From positions 62,001-126,000 of the forward strand of contig NZ_JAQIOZ010000012.1 of the NCBI RefSeq assembly GCF_028023675.1: DNA of 64,000 bases. Direction: 5' to 3'. Below the pieces are notes generated by a model. That model ran no database searches and was not told where the DNA came from. It saw nothing but the letters and a program-made list of their open reading frames with translations. Made by a program: the position numbers and the translations under genes. Source of the stretch: Primorskyibacter aestuariivivens (GTDB lineage Bacteria; Pseudomonadota; Alphaproteobacteria; Rhodobacterales; Rhodobacteraceae). Shown piece after piece: positions 33,445 to 41,748 of the stretch (position 1 is its first letter; each line of letters begins with the position of its first letter).

Positions 33445-34920
33445 ATGAAACGCCTTCTGATGCATTCGGTCGCCGCGACACTTGCTTTCCAGATCGCCAT
33501 GCCGGCAATGGCACAGGATTTCGATCTGCCGCCTGATCTTCCGGGCGATAGCGTCGCGGACCTCCCCCAAGACGACGCTGTTGCGGCGCCGGATGCCTCG
33601 GATGAGGTGCCCGAAGTCGCTGCCCCGGGTGCCACGGTGCCGGAACTGGCACCGGCCACTGAATTGGCCTTTGACGAGCCTGATGCGGGCGGCATTGACG
33701 GATTGTCGGCGACGCTCAAGCTGGAGACGCGGTTCTTTTCCAACACGAACCTGGACGATGAAACCGAAGGCGCGTTGCGATTTCAGGCGCATTACTTCGG
33801 GGACTATTCGCTTGGAGAAAGGGCCAGTCTGAACTTCAATCTGCGGGCCCGGACGGACATCGTTGACGGGCAAGAATACACGTTCTCGGACGATTTTGCG
33901 ATTGATATCCAGGAGCTTGCCCTGACCTATGCGATAACGCCGGGCACCAGCCTGCAATTCGGTCGCATCAATATTCGCAATGGCGTTGCCACGGGCTTTA
34001 ATCCCACGGACTGGTTCCGCGACAACAGCCTGGTTGCAAGCAGCAGCGCGGCACCGGCGGACCGCCGGAACGAACGATTGGGGGTTGTCGCGTTCACCGG
34101 AACAACGACGATCGGGCAAACGCTGATCCAGGCTGGTTACCGGCCCGAGATTGATGCCGAACCTGATACGCTTTGGACGGACGCCGATGTCATCGGCATG
34201 GGGCTTGATCGTACCAACCCCTCCGAGGTGTGGTTCCTGAAAGTGACGCCCTATATCAACGACAACCTGTCCTTGACCGCCAATGCCGTTCTGATCGACG
34301 AAGATCCCGGGATTGGGTTTGAGCTGAGCGGAACGCTGGGCGACAACCTTGTTCTCTATACAGAGGTGATGGGCCAATACCGCCTCTCTCTGGCGGATGA
34401 AGCGCTGGGCGGGTCGCTTGGCACGCCCGGGTTCCGCGATGATATCGGCGTTGACGGTGACAAGGATTGGTATTTTCAGGCCGCGCTTGGCGGCAACTGG
34501 GCCCTGCCGGAACGGTTTGTCGGGGCCGAGGATGTGTCTCTGACGCTCGAATACCACTTCAACGAGGCTGGTCTCACTGCATCGCAGATCGACGCACTGT
34601 CCGGGGCCACCGGGTTCGACCGGATGGCGGCAGGGGCGCTTTACGGTGTGGCGAACCGCCGTCAGGAACCTTTGGCGCGGGACCAGTTCTTTACCCGCTT
34701 CGCATGGAACGATTTCGTTCAGGATGCGGACATGTCGCTGCTGGGGTTCTATGCACCGGCGGATAACAGCGGACTTGCACAACTTTCGGTTGATATTCCT
34801 GTCGGAAGGAATGGTAATTTCAACCTACGCGGGATAACAACATTTGGGGATGACCGGTCGGTCTATGGAGTAAACCCGACAAAGCGCTCATTGCAGATGG
34901 GCTTTACCTACACGTTCTGA
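33445..34920 (+). CDS. Outer-membrane beta-barrel protein of the transport operon
   Basis: A 491-residue secreted protein: Sec signal peptide (MKRLLMHSVAATLAFQIAMPAMA, residues 1-23), then an Ala/Pro/Asp-rich linker (to about residue 80). A run of amphipathic beta strands follows (LKLETRFFSNTNLDDE, ALRFQAHYFGDYSL, RASLNFNLRARTD and others) and ends in Phe (QMGFTYTF), the usual outer-membrane barrel signature. It resembles DUF1302/alginate-export-type porins in strand spacing but I do not recognise a specific family. It follows the LolA-like gene, so it is likely the outer-membrane component of this export route. Confidence 0.78.
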   Translation: MKRLLMHSVAATLAFQIAMPAMAQDFDLPPDLPGDSVADLPQDDAVAAPDASDEVPEVAAPGATVPELAPATELAFDEPDAGGIDGLSATLKLETRFFSNTNLDDETEGALRFQAHYFGDYSLGERASLNFNLRARTDIVDGQEYTFSDDFAIDIQELALTYAITPGTSLQFGRINIRNGVATGFNPTDWFRDNSLVASSSAAPADRRNERLGVVAFTGTTTIGQTLIQAGYRPEIDAEPDTLWTDADVIGMGLDRTNPSEVWFLKVTPYINDNLSLTANAVLIDEDPGIGFELSGTLGDNLVLYTEVMGQYRLSLADEALGGSLGTPGFRDDIGVDGDKDWYFQAALGGNWALPERFVGAEDVSLTLEYHFNEAGLTASQIDALSGATGFDRMAAGALYGVANRRQEPLARDQFFTRFAWNDFVQDADMSLLGFYAPADNSGLAQLSVDIPVGRNGNFNLRGITTFGDDRSVYGVNPTKRSLQMGFTYTF

Positions 34921-34982
34921 GGTTGGCGGCGAATGCCCCCTGCCGCTTTGGTGATACGGAAAGACACAAGGAAGAATACCAC

Positions 34983-35696
34983 GTGCGCGTGATAATGCTG
35001 GACGACGACGACGAACTGGGTCCTCTCATGAAGCCCATGCTTGAGAAATACGGGATGGACCTGACGCTTGCTTTTGCGCCGTCTCAGGCTTTTGCCCTGC
35101 TGGAAGAAGAAAGTTTTGACGCGATGCTGCTCGACATGATGCTGCCCGAACTGGACGGGATGTCCGTCTGCCGGTCCATCCGGTCGAGCGGCAAACCTTA
35201 TGCCGACATCCCGATTGTCGCTCTCACCGCGCGTGCCGATCTGACGGACAGGATCGTCGCGCTGGAAGGTGGGATTGACGATTTCGTCGCCAAACCGGTC
35301 GAGATGCGGGAACTGGTCGCGCGGATTGGTGCCGTGGTGCGCAGGTTGCGCGAGGATGCGCAGGACGAGGTCGCATCCCAGACGGCTGTGTCTGCGGAAC
35401 CGGCCGTGCTTCACCTGTCCCCGGCGCAGATGTCTGCCGTTTTTGGCCCCTTCACGGTCAATCTGACCGAGCTGGAAATGCGCATTCTCAGATGCTTGCA
35501 GGACGCGCAGGGCAATACACTGAGCCGGGCCGAGATTCTGGATCGAATCGGCCATCACACACAAAGCGACCCGGCCATGGTCGATACGATCATCTACCGG
35601 GTCCGGCACAAGTTCCGCGAGCAGGGACTCAAAACGGACTTCATAAAAACTCTGCGCGGGCAGGGCTATAGTATCAAGGCAGCACAGGCATCATGA
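34983..35696 (+). CDS. OmpR-type response regulator of a two-component pair
   Basis: The receiver domain has acidic residues in IMLDDDDELG, the phosphoacceptor in MLLDMMLPELDG (Asp51) and the Lys in DFVAKPVEM. The winged-helix domain shows NLTELEMRILRCLQDAQGN, IYRVRHKFREQG and LRGQGYS. I chose the GTG at 34983, which lies 7-8 bases after AAGGAAG and aligns with the start of the paralogue at 28628. The stop overlaps the kinase start (ATGA). At 237 residues it is complete. It probably controls this cluster, as inferred from location. Confidence 0.92.
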   Translation: MRVIMLDDDDELGPLMKPMLEKYGMDLTLAFAPSQAFALLEEESFDAMLLDMMLPELDGMSVCRSIRSSGKPYADIPIVALTARADLTDRIVALEGGIDDFVAKPVEMRELVARIGAVVRRLREDAQDEVASQTAVSAEPAVLHLSPAQMSAVFGPFTVNLTELEMRILRCLQDAQGNTLSRAEILDRIGHHTQSDPAMVDTIIYRVRHKFREQGLKTDFIKTLRGQGYSIKAAQAS

Positions 35697-37000
35697 TCTC
35701 ACTATTCAAACGCGCGATCCGATGGCTTCGGACGCGGTCGGTTTTCAGCCATTTGCTTATCGCGACACTGGTTTCGACGGCCCTTCTAAGCACGGTTCTG
35801 ATCCTGTCTCTGCAACGTGTCGCGGACGAACACCCCCGGCGTTACCTTGCGCGGGCTTTGTTCGATGCCTTTGCTGAAAACGCGCTGCACCCCGAAGATA
35901 AGGTCGTTGCCATTGGCGAAGCCCCGATGGAGCTTATGAGCCCCGAGGAAGCCGCCAATTCGCGTTATGCGGCCATCTATCACGATGCGCTGCGCGACAG
36001 CGACCGGATCGCGATCCGGCGGCTGGGCGATCACTATGCCGCCGTGTCCGTGCGCGGCGATATCGTCGCGGTATTGCCGCAATTCGGACGTCCGATTTCG
36101 ACCTATGCGCTGTTTCTGGTGGGTATTGTCGTCATGTCGGTGCTGTTCGCGGTCTACGCGATCTATCTGTTGATCCGTCGCCTGACACTGCCGTTTGACG
36201 CGCTCACCGAAGGCATCGCCAAGGTGGAAGAGGGCGATTTGAGCTATCAGATCCCGCTGGAAAACACCTTTGGCGAATACCGGACTTTTGCCGACGGCTT
36301 TAACAAGATGGTGGCAGAGCTGCAGCGTATTCATGAAAGCCGGCGTCACATGCTGCTGGCATTGCCGCATGAGATCCTGACGCCGCTTTCCCGGCTCAAG
36401 GTGCGCAAGGACATGGTGGATGACGCCAACCTGCGCGAACAGATCAACAAGGACATCGCGGTGGTCGAAGAAATTCTTTCGTCCATCCTTGCCGCCGAAA
36501 AACGCAGCGCGGGCAAGGCGTCGGCCGATTTCATCGATATCGAACCCTATGCCGATGAGCAGATCGCCCAACTGACCCATCCGGGCATCGAGATCACGGT
36601 TGAAAACGAAACTGGTTACAATACTGCCTATTTCGATAGCTTCCTGACCAGCGTTCTACTCAAGAATTTCGTAACCAATGCAGTGCGTTATGGAAAGGGA
36701 AACCCGATCGCTGTCCGCTTTTCTGCGGATGCGAAAGACCCGTGTGACATGCGCATGTCGGTGCGCGACCAGGGCATCGGAATTGCCCCGGAGCAACAGA
36801 AATACCTGATGGAACCCTTCTGGCGCGCCGACGAATCGCGCGGACGGGCATCCGGCGGGTACGGTCTCGGCCTGTATCTGTGCAAGACCATCATGAAAGG
36901 CCTTGGCGGGCGCATCGAAGTCGAAAGCACACTCGGCGAAGGCACTGAGATCAGCGCGATCTTTCCAAACGCGCTTTGCACCACATTGGAGGATATCTGA
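35693..37000 (+). CDS. Sensor histidine kinase
   Basis: A 435-residue membrane kinase. Transmembrane segments at about 21-40 and 137-160 bracket a ~95-residue periplasmic sensor with no recognised domain. A HAMP linker follows (about 160-212). The phospho-accepting His is in LALPHEILTPLSRL (His226), where the usual SHELRTPL reads PHEILTPL. The ATPase domain has N box KNFVTNAVRYG, G1 RDQGIGI, F box EPFWRADESRG and G2 GGYGLGLYLC. It is coupled to the regulator upstream and ends 1 base before the transglutaminase-like gene. The sensor ligand is unknown. Confidence 0.93.
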   Translation: MISLFKRAIRWLRTRSVFSHLLIATLVSTALLSTVLILSLQRVADEHPRRYLARALFDAFAENALHPEDKVVAIGEAPMELMSPEEAANSRYAAIYHDALRDSDRIAIRRLGDHYAAVSVRGDIVAVLPQFGRPISTYALFLVGIVVMSVLFAVYAIYLLIRRLTLPFDALTEGIAKVEEGDLSYQIPLENTFGEYRTFADGFNKMVAELQRIHESRRHMLLALPHEILTPLSRLKVRKDMVDDANLREQINKDIAVVEEILSSILAAEKRSAGKASADFIDIEPYADEQIAQLTHPGIEITVENETGYNTAYFDSFLTSVLLKNFVTNAVRYGKGNPIAVRFSADAKDPCDMRMSVRDQGIGIAPEQQKYLMEPFWRADESRGRASGGYGLGLYLCKTIMKGLGGRIEVESTLGEGTEISAIFPNALCTTLEDI

Positions 37001-37001
37001 C

Positions 37002-37685
37002 ATGACCGTCCTGACCGAAACCCGGACATCCGCGCCGGATCTGCAAGCCACGGAATTCTTTGACGTCGATCACCCGGCGATTGCCAAGTTTGCCGACAAG
37101 GTTCTGGCCACCTGCGGTGACGATCCGAAAGACAAGGCCGTGGCCTTGTTCTATGCGGTTCGGGATGGGCTGTTCTACGAGATCTACAATGCAGATTTCG
37201 CCCGCGATGCGATGACGGCCAGCGCCATCCTGAAGCGCCGGTCCGGTCTGTGCATTCACAAGTCAATCGTTTACGCGACGCTGCTGCGCTATGTGGGCAT
37301 CCCGTCCCGGCTTTGGGTGACGGATGTGAAAAACCATCTCTGCTCGCCCAAGCTGGAGCAGCTCATGGGGACGAAGGTATTTCACTATCATGTCCTGGTC
37401 AGCCTTGAGCTCGACGGGCGCTGGGTCAAGGCGACCCCGGTTTTCAATGCGCGGCTTTGCCAACTCTATGGAATGATGCCTCTTGAATTCGATGGTGAGA
37501 CGGATTGTGTTCATCATGCGTATGATTTGGATGGGAACGCGCATATGGAAATAATGCGCGATCACGGAGAATTTTGTGATCTTCCATATGACGTGATCCT
37601 GAGCGGCCTTCAGGAAAAGCATGCGCCGCTATTCAAAACTGAAACCCGGTTTAAATCCGGATCTTTGGTGGCAGATATGGCCTGA
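37002..37685 (+). CDS. Transglutaminase-like superfamily protein
   Basis: A cytoplasmic 227-residue protein of the transglutaminase/cysteine-protease fold. The nucleophile Cys is in RRSGLCIHKSIVYATLLR (Cys84) and the His in FHYHVLVSLEL (His130). The third position reads GRWVKATPVFN, where the usual Asp is Thr; this KATP form is, as far as I recall, standard for this sub-family. Related folds catalyse amide formation in some antibiotic pathways. It begins directly after the kinase (GGAGGA 10 bases upstream of the ATG) and is followed by a strong terminator, so it belongs to the regulator operon. Its role in the pathway is not shown. Confidence 0.82.
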   Translation: MTVLTETRTSAPDLQATEFFDVDHPAIAKFADKVLATCGDDPKDKAVALFYAVRDGLFYEIYNADFARDAMTASAILKRRSGLCIHKSIVYATLLRYVGIPSRLWVTDVKNHLCSPKLEQLMGTKVFHYHVLVSLELDGRWVKATPVFNARLCQLYGMMPLEFDGETDCVHHAYDLDGNAHMEIMRDHGEFCDLPYDVILSGLQEKHAPLFKTETRFKSGSLVADMA

Positions 37686-37717
37686 CGGGCCAAAACAGAA
37701 ATACCGTGTAGAGCAGA

Positions 37718-37746
37718 GGGCCGCCGGAACATCCGGCGGCCCTTTT
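37718..37746 (+). terminator. Intrinsic terminator after transglutaminase-like gene
   Basis: A perfect 10-base stem GGGCCGCCGG/CCGGCGGCCC with loop AACAT is followed by TTTT. It closes the regulator-kinase-transglutaminase operon. Confidence 0.92.
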
Positions 37747-37981
37747 CGGTGCCGTGGGGGTGTCGTCCTGTAGATATTAAGCTCATGTGTATAAATGTAA
37801 AAACTCCATCACAAAGCAACATGAGCCAGATGGCCGCAGCGCTATTTTCTGTGTCTCAGAAGAATTTTTCGGAACAAAACAACAAACTATCCACAGAGCA
37901 AATGGGCTATGTTTGATTCATGCCGGGTAAGCAGCCGAAATAAAATGTTTCCGGCAAAAAAATGATCGACATGAGGACATT

Positions 37982-38362
37982 ATGATTATCAACTCTCTGA
38001 ATAAAATCGCCGAAACGGATCGCGATGTTGATTGGGGCAATGGTAAAAGCCGCCGCCTTCTGATCGAAAAAGACCAGATGGGATATTCCCTGACCGATAC
38101 GGTGATCAATGCCGGGTCTTCCTCCCTTCTGGAATACAAAAACCACCTCGAGGCCTGCTATTGCATCGAAGGTGAAGGCGAGGTCGTCGACGCGGAAACC
38201 GGTGAAGTGCATGCCATCACGCCGGGCACCATGTACGCCCTGGACAAGCATGACAAGCATTGGCTGAAAGCCTCCAAAACCATGCGTCTGGTCTGTGTGT
38301 TCAACCCGCCGCTGAAGGGCCATGAACGCCACTCTCTGTCGGGTGAAAGCTCGGCCTACTGA
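37982..38362 (+). CDS. Ectoine synthase-like cupin (EctC homologue, orphan)
   Basis: EctC is a cupin cyclodehydratase that closes the tetrahydropyrimidine ring of ectoine. This 126-residue protein follows EctC closely: start MIINSLNKIAETDRDVDWG, cupin motif 1 YKNHLEACYCIEGEGEVVD, motif 2 ITPGTMYALDKHDKHWLKAS and the MRLVCVFNPPLKGHERH ending. No ectA, ectB or ask gene is present, so it is unlikely to make ectoine by itself here. In the operon it opens, it may cyclise another amino-acyl intermediate. The GAGGAC Shine-Dalgarno sits 4 bases before the ATG. The 235-base upstream region contains a GCTCATG/CATGAGC inverted repeat (37781-37826). Confidence 0.88.
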   Translation: MIINSLNKIAETDRDVDWGNGKSRRLLIEKDQMGYSLTDTVINAGSSSLLEYKNHLEACYCIEGEGEVVDAETGEVHAITPGTMYALDKHDKHWLKASKTMRLVCVFNPPLKGHERHSLSGESSAY

Positions 38363-38418
38363 GCGGGCAAACACTCAATTTCGAAATCTCCCCCAACTGA
38401 CCAAAGGGTTGCACTGCC

Positions 38419-39333
38419 ATGAATGACACCATCGTAATCACTGCCAGTTGCGCTGATGTCGCGTCCCCGGATCTCCTCCCTGCCGAAGGACACTCGGCGG
38501 ATGCACCCTTTGGCAATTTTTCGGTGTTTTGTCTCGATCACTCCGGTTTCGAGACCGCCCCCCGCGCGGTACGAGGACGTCACACGCGCGTGTCCTACAG
38601 ATTGAACAAGATGATCCCGCGCCTGCTTGAGCGCGCCGGTCTGACCGCCGATGCTCTGGCGGGTCCCGGTTGCGGCATGGTGTCGGGCTCCAGCTACGGC
38701 TGCTCTCAGGTTTACGAAATGCATCGCAGGCTGAAAAAGATGGGCCCCCGTGGTGTGGATGCAGTGCGCTTTGCACAGGCAACCCATAATTACCCGGTCT
38801 CCGCCTGCGCCATTGACTACAAGATCGAAGGGCCGTGCCTGTCGGTGCTCAATGCGGAAACCGCCGGTCTGGATGCACTGCAATGCGCGCAGGACTGGCT
38901 GCGTGCCGGACGGTGTGACCGGGTCCTGGTGGCAGCCTACGAGGACCTTGCACCGCCCATTGGCGATCACCTTGCCGACCGCGCGCGTTCCTTGCCCAAA
39001 CAAGGGTTTGGCGAGGCAATGGTCCTGGTTCTTCTGGAAAAAGCCTCGGTTGCGCAGCGTCGGGATGATCTGCCGATCCTGACCCATGTTGCCCCTGTGC
39101 CTCCGGGCGGGGCGGGGCTGTCCGTTACATCTCACTCGCCGGGTTCCCCGGGTTTCACCCCCAGAACACTGGAATATCTCGGCGCCGGCGGTCTGATCGC
39201 CCTGCACGACCTGCTGAACAGCCCCGAGGCGGGCCAGCGCGGTCCGCAGCAGTGGCAGATCTCCGCAGCTGGTCAAAGCGGCAGCGGCATTGTCGCCGGC
39301 ATCGGGATTGGACAAATGGAAGACTGCCTATGA
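38419..39333 (+). CDS. Shortened ketosynthase-like protein without catalytic Cys (KS-beta/chain-length-factor type)
   Basis: A thiolase-fold protein of 304 residues, about 100 shorter than a normal ketosynthase. At the active-site nucleophile position it reads GPCLSVLNAETAG (138-150), placing Glu147 where KS enzymes have Cys and chain-length factors have Gln. The central region normally carrying HGTGT is missing: sequence goes from MVLVLLEKASVA to EYLGAGGLIALHDLL, the usual second-half helix. It ends GSGIVAGIGIG in place of NSFGFGG. It overlaps the active KS start by ATGA, so a heterodimer is likely. The frame is intact and coupled, which argues against a pseudogene. Aryl-polyene and type II polyketide systems use comparable pairs. 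Confidence 0.8.
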   Translation: MNDTIVITASCADVASPDLLPAEGHSADAPFGNFSVFCLDHSGFETAPRAVRGRHTRVSYRLNKMIPRLLERAGLTADALAGPGCGMVSGSSYGCSQVYEMHRRLKKMGPRGVDAVRFAQATHNYPVSACAIDYKIEGPCLSVLNAETAGLDALQCAQDWLRAGRCDRVLVAAYEDLAPPIGDHLADRARSLPKQGFGEAMVLVLLEKASVAQRRDDLPILTHVAPVPPGGAGLSVTSHSPGSPGFTPRTLEYLGAGGLIALHDLLNSPEAGQRGPQQWQISAAGQSGSGIVAGIGIGQMEDCL

Positions 39334-40550
39334 CCCGCTCTGTCGTCGTCACCGGGCTGGGTGTGGTGTCGCGTGACATCACCTGCCTGGCTGATTTTCA
39401 ACGCGTTCTCGACCATGGCGGTTCTGAACCCGAAGCCCCGCTTCAGTTCGACACTGAACAGTTTCGCGCCCGCCGTGCGCACGCAACGGACCCGGACGCG
39501 ACGCAAGCGGCGTTGAGCGCGGCCATTGAGAACGGGCGTCTGCCTGATCTGGACGGTGTGGAGCGCGACTGCGCCGGGCTGGGCCTGTTGGCGGCGCTTG
39601 AGGCGCTGGGGCATGCCGGTCTTGATGGGGCGGCGCGCAAGAAAATGGGATGCGCAGTCGCCACCACCTCGGGTGGGCTGATGGATCGCTACAGCGATGC
39701 GTTGGACGACAATCGGACCGGAGATGGAGCGCTTGTGACACCTGGCAGCGCCGCACAGGTCTTTTCCAAGGTCTTTGCGCTGAACGGACCGGTCTGTGCC
39801 TTTTCCTGTGCCTGCATGTCTTCGCTTGGGGCTTTGTCCTATGCCATGGCGCGGGTGGAAAACGGGGATACGCCGCTGATGCTGGTTGGTGGATCGGACC
39901 GGATGCGCGAAGCGGATTTCGCCGGGTTCAATGCCTTGCGCGCCATGGATCGTGACCGGTGCCGCCCCTTCGACAAGGAGCGCCGGGGCATGATGATCGG
40001 TGATGGCGCTGCCATGCTGGTGATCGAAGATGAAGAGCATGCGCGCGCCCGGGGTGCCACCACTCTGGCAAGGCTGGCGGGCATCGGTTTGTCCGCCGAC
40101 AGCCACCATATCACCAGCCCGGACAGCCGTGGCCTCACCCGCGCCATGCAGCAGGCGCTGACCATGGCAGGCAAGCGCCCGGATGAGATCGGCTATGTGA
40201 ACTGCCACGGCACCGGCACACCGCTCAATGATGCCGCCGAGGCAGAAGCGTTGTCCAATATCTTTGTCAAAGACGCGCCGCGCCCTGTCATCAGTTCGAC
40301 CAAAGGGGCAACAGGCCACCTTCTGGGCAGCGCAGGCGCGATCGAGACCATCGCCACGATCCTGGCGCTCAACGCCGGGGAGGCCCCGGTGATGGGCACC
40401 ACGCTTGACCCCGAAGACATCAGTTTCCGGATGCCGTTCCCGGAGACCGACCGCAAATTTGACGGCTCCGTCGCCATGAAGAACTCGCTTGGGTTCGGCG
40501 GCTTGAACGGCAGCCTCATCCTTGAACGCCTGACCACGGGAGAGACCTGA
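39330..40550 (+). CDS. Beta-ketoacyl synthase (KS-alpha, FabF-like)
   Basis: Catalyses decarboxylative Claisen condensation on carrier-bound acyl groups. The full catalytic set is present: Cys162 in FSCACMSS, His293 in NCHGTGTPLND, and Lys325 with His330 in STKGATGHLLGSAGA, plus the C-terminal NSLGFGGLNGS glycine loop. At 406 residues it is normal FabF length. The ATG at 39330 overlaps the stop of the shortened KS-like gene, a layout typical of KS-alpha/KS-beta pairs. It likely extends the acyl or pyrrolyl starter loaded on the carrier protein at 43336. The number of extensions cannot be predicted. Confidence 0.92.
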   Translation: MTRSVVVTGLGVVSRDITCLADFQRVLDHGGSEPEAPLQFDTEQFRARRAHATDPDATQAALSAAIENGRLPDLDGVERDCAGLGLLAALEALGHAGLDGAARKKMGCAVATTSGGLMDRYSDALDDNRTGDGALVTPGSAAQVFSKVFALNGPVCAFSCACMSSLGALSYAMARVENGDTPLMLVGGSDRMREADFAGFNALRAMDRDRCRPFDKERRGMMIGDGAAMLVIEDEEHARARGATTLARLAGIGLSADSHHITSPDSRGLTRAMQQALTMAGKRPDEIGYVNCHGTGTPLNDAAEAEALSNIFVKDAPRPVISSTKGATGHLLGSAGAIETIATILALNAGEAPVMGTTLDPEDISFRMPFPETDRKFDGSVAMKNSLGFGGLNGSLILERLTTGET

Positions 40551-40551
40551 T

Positions 40552-41733
40552 ATGCGTGCCATCCAAAGCCTGCTGCCCGACACATCCGGTGGCAATTACC
40601 GACCCGAGCTGATGCAGACCTTTCTTGATGGTCTCATCCAATGGGCCCCGGCGCTGAACGCGGGTTGGCAACAGGACGACAAGACAGGCGATTTCGGACA
40701 TGAGCGCTGGAAAGCGCTGGTCGAAGCCGGGTTGACCGGTGTGGTGACCAGCGAGGATTTTGGCGGGCTTGATCTGTCGGTGCAGGAATTGACCGAGCTT
40801 CTCGAAACGCTGGGGTATATCTGCGAAGATGCAGGGCTTGGCTTTTCGCTGGCCACACATCTGTGCAGCACCTGTTTGCCGATTGAGAAATTCGGCAGCG
40901 ACGCGCTGAAGGCAGACCTCCTGCCGCAACTGGTCGAGGCGGCCCAGGTGGGTGCCCATGCCATCACCGAACCCGACAGCGGCTCGGATGCCTTTGCCAT
41001 GAAGACCGAGGCCGTGCGGGACGGGGATGACTACATCCTGAACGGCGAGAAATGTTATATCTCCAACGCACCGGTCGCTGATATCTGTGTCGTTTACGCC
41101 CGGACCCACCCGACCAAGGGAGCGCTGGGCGGGTTCTCAGCCTTTGCCGTGGATTGCGACAGCCCAGGTTTCACCATCGGCAAGAAACGTTCGAAAATGG
41201 GTCTACGTACCGCGCCCATGGCGGACCTCTATTTCAACAACGTTCGGGTGCCCGTCAGCCGCCTGATCGGGCGCGAAGGGCAGGGCTTTGCCATTCTCGA
41301 CTATGTCATGCGCTGGGAAATCCTCTGTGTCTTCGCCATCCAGGTCGGCGAGATGCGCCGCCAGCTCGAACGCAGCGTGACCTATGCCAAGGAGCGCAAG
41401 CAATTCGGCGCGCCCATCGCCAGCTATCAGGCCATCTCGCACCGGATCGCGGACATGCATATGCGCCTGCAATCGGCGCGCAGCTGGCTGTCGCGCATGG
41501 TGCGCGCAATGGATGGCGGCGGGCAGGCCTCGCTTGAGATCGCGTCCGCCAAGCTCGCCATATCCGAGGCCCATGTCGCCAATTCCATTGACGCCATCAC
41601 TTTGCATGGCGGCTCGGGCTACATGAGCGAGACCGGCATCGAAAGCCACCTGCGCAACGCGATGGGCGGTCTGATCTACTCGGGTAGCTCGGACATTCAG
41701 AAAAACCGAATTGCCGCCATGCTTGGCCTTTGA
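40552..41733 (+). CDS. Acyl-CoA dehydrogenase-like flavoprotein (probable prolyl-carrier dehydrogenase)
   Basis: A complete 393-residue acyl-CoA dehydrogenase fold: FAD-binding AITEPDSGSDAFAM (137-150), YISNAPVADICVVYA, the beta-domain GLRTAPMADLYFNNV, a probable catalytic Glu in MRWEILCV (Glu256), and the C-terminal HGGSGYMSE. Beside a stand-alone adenylation enzyme and a free carrier protein, this matches the PltE/PigA/RedW role: four-electron oxidation of prolyl-S-carrier to pyrrole-2-carboxyl-S-carrier. That assignment rests on gene context and motif position. An ordinary acyl-CoA or short-chain acyl-carrier dehydrogenase is the alternative. It begins one base after the KS stop codon. Confidence 0.85.
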   Translation: MRAIQSLLPDTSGGNYRPELMQTFLDGLIQWAPALNAGWQQDDKTGDFGHERWKALVEAGLTGVVTSEDFGGLDLSVQELTELLETLGYICEDAGLGFSLATHLCSTCLPIEKFGSDALKADLLPQLVEAAQVGAHAITEPDSGSDAFAMKTEAVRDGDDYILNGEKCYISNAPVADICVVYARTHPTKGALGGFSAFAVDCDSPGFTIGKKRSKMGLRTAPMADLYFNNVRVPVSRLIGREGQGFAILDYVMRWEILCVFAIQVGEMRRQLERSVTYAKERKQFGAPIASYQAISHRIADMHMRLQSARSWLSRMVRAMDGGGQASLEIASAKLAISEAHVANSIDAITLHGGSGYMSETGIESHLRNAMGGLIYSGSSDIQKNRIAAMLGL

Positions 41734-41748
41734 CCGGGAGACGGACCC

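Noticed and set aside
37002-37685. Transglutaminase-like protein inactivated by loss of the catalytic Asp
   Set aside because: The KATP sequence at this position appears to be usual for the sub-family, so the change is not evidence of loss of function.
37982-38362. Ectoine biosynthesis operon
   Set aside because: Only an EctC homologue is present; no EctA, EctB or aspartokinase gene is near.
38419-39333. Ketosynthase pseudogene
   Set aside because: The frame is uninterrupted, well formed at both ends, and its stop overlaps the start of the active ketosynthase, as expected for a maintained partner subunit.
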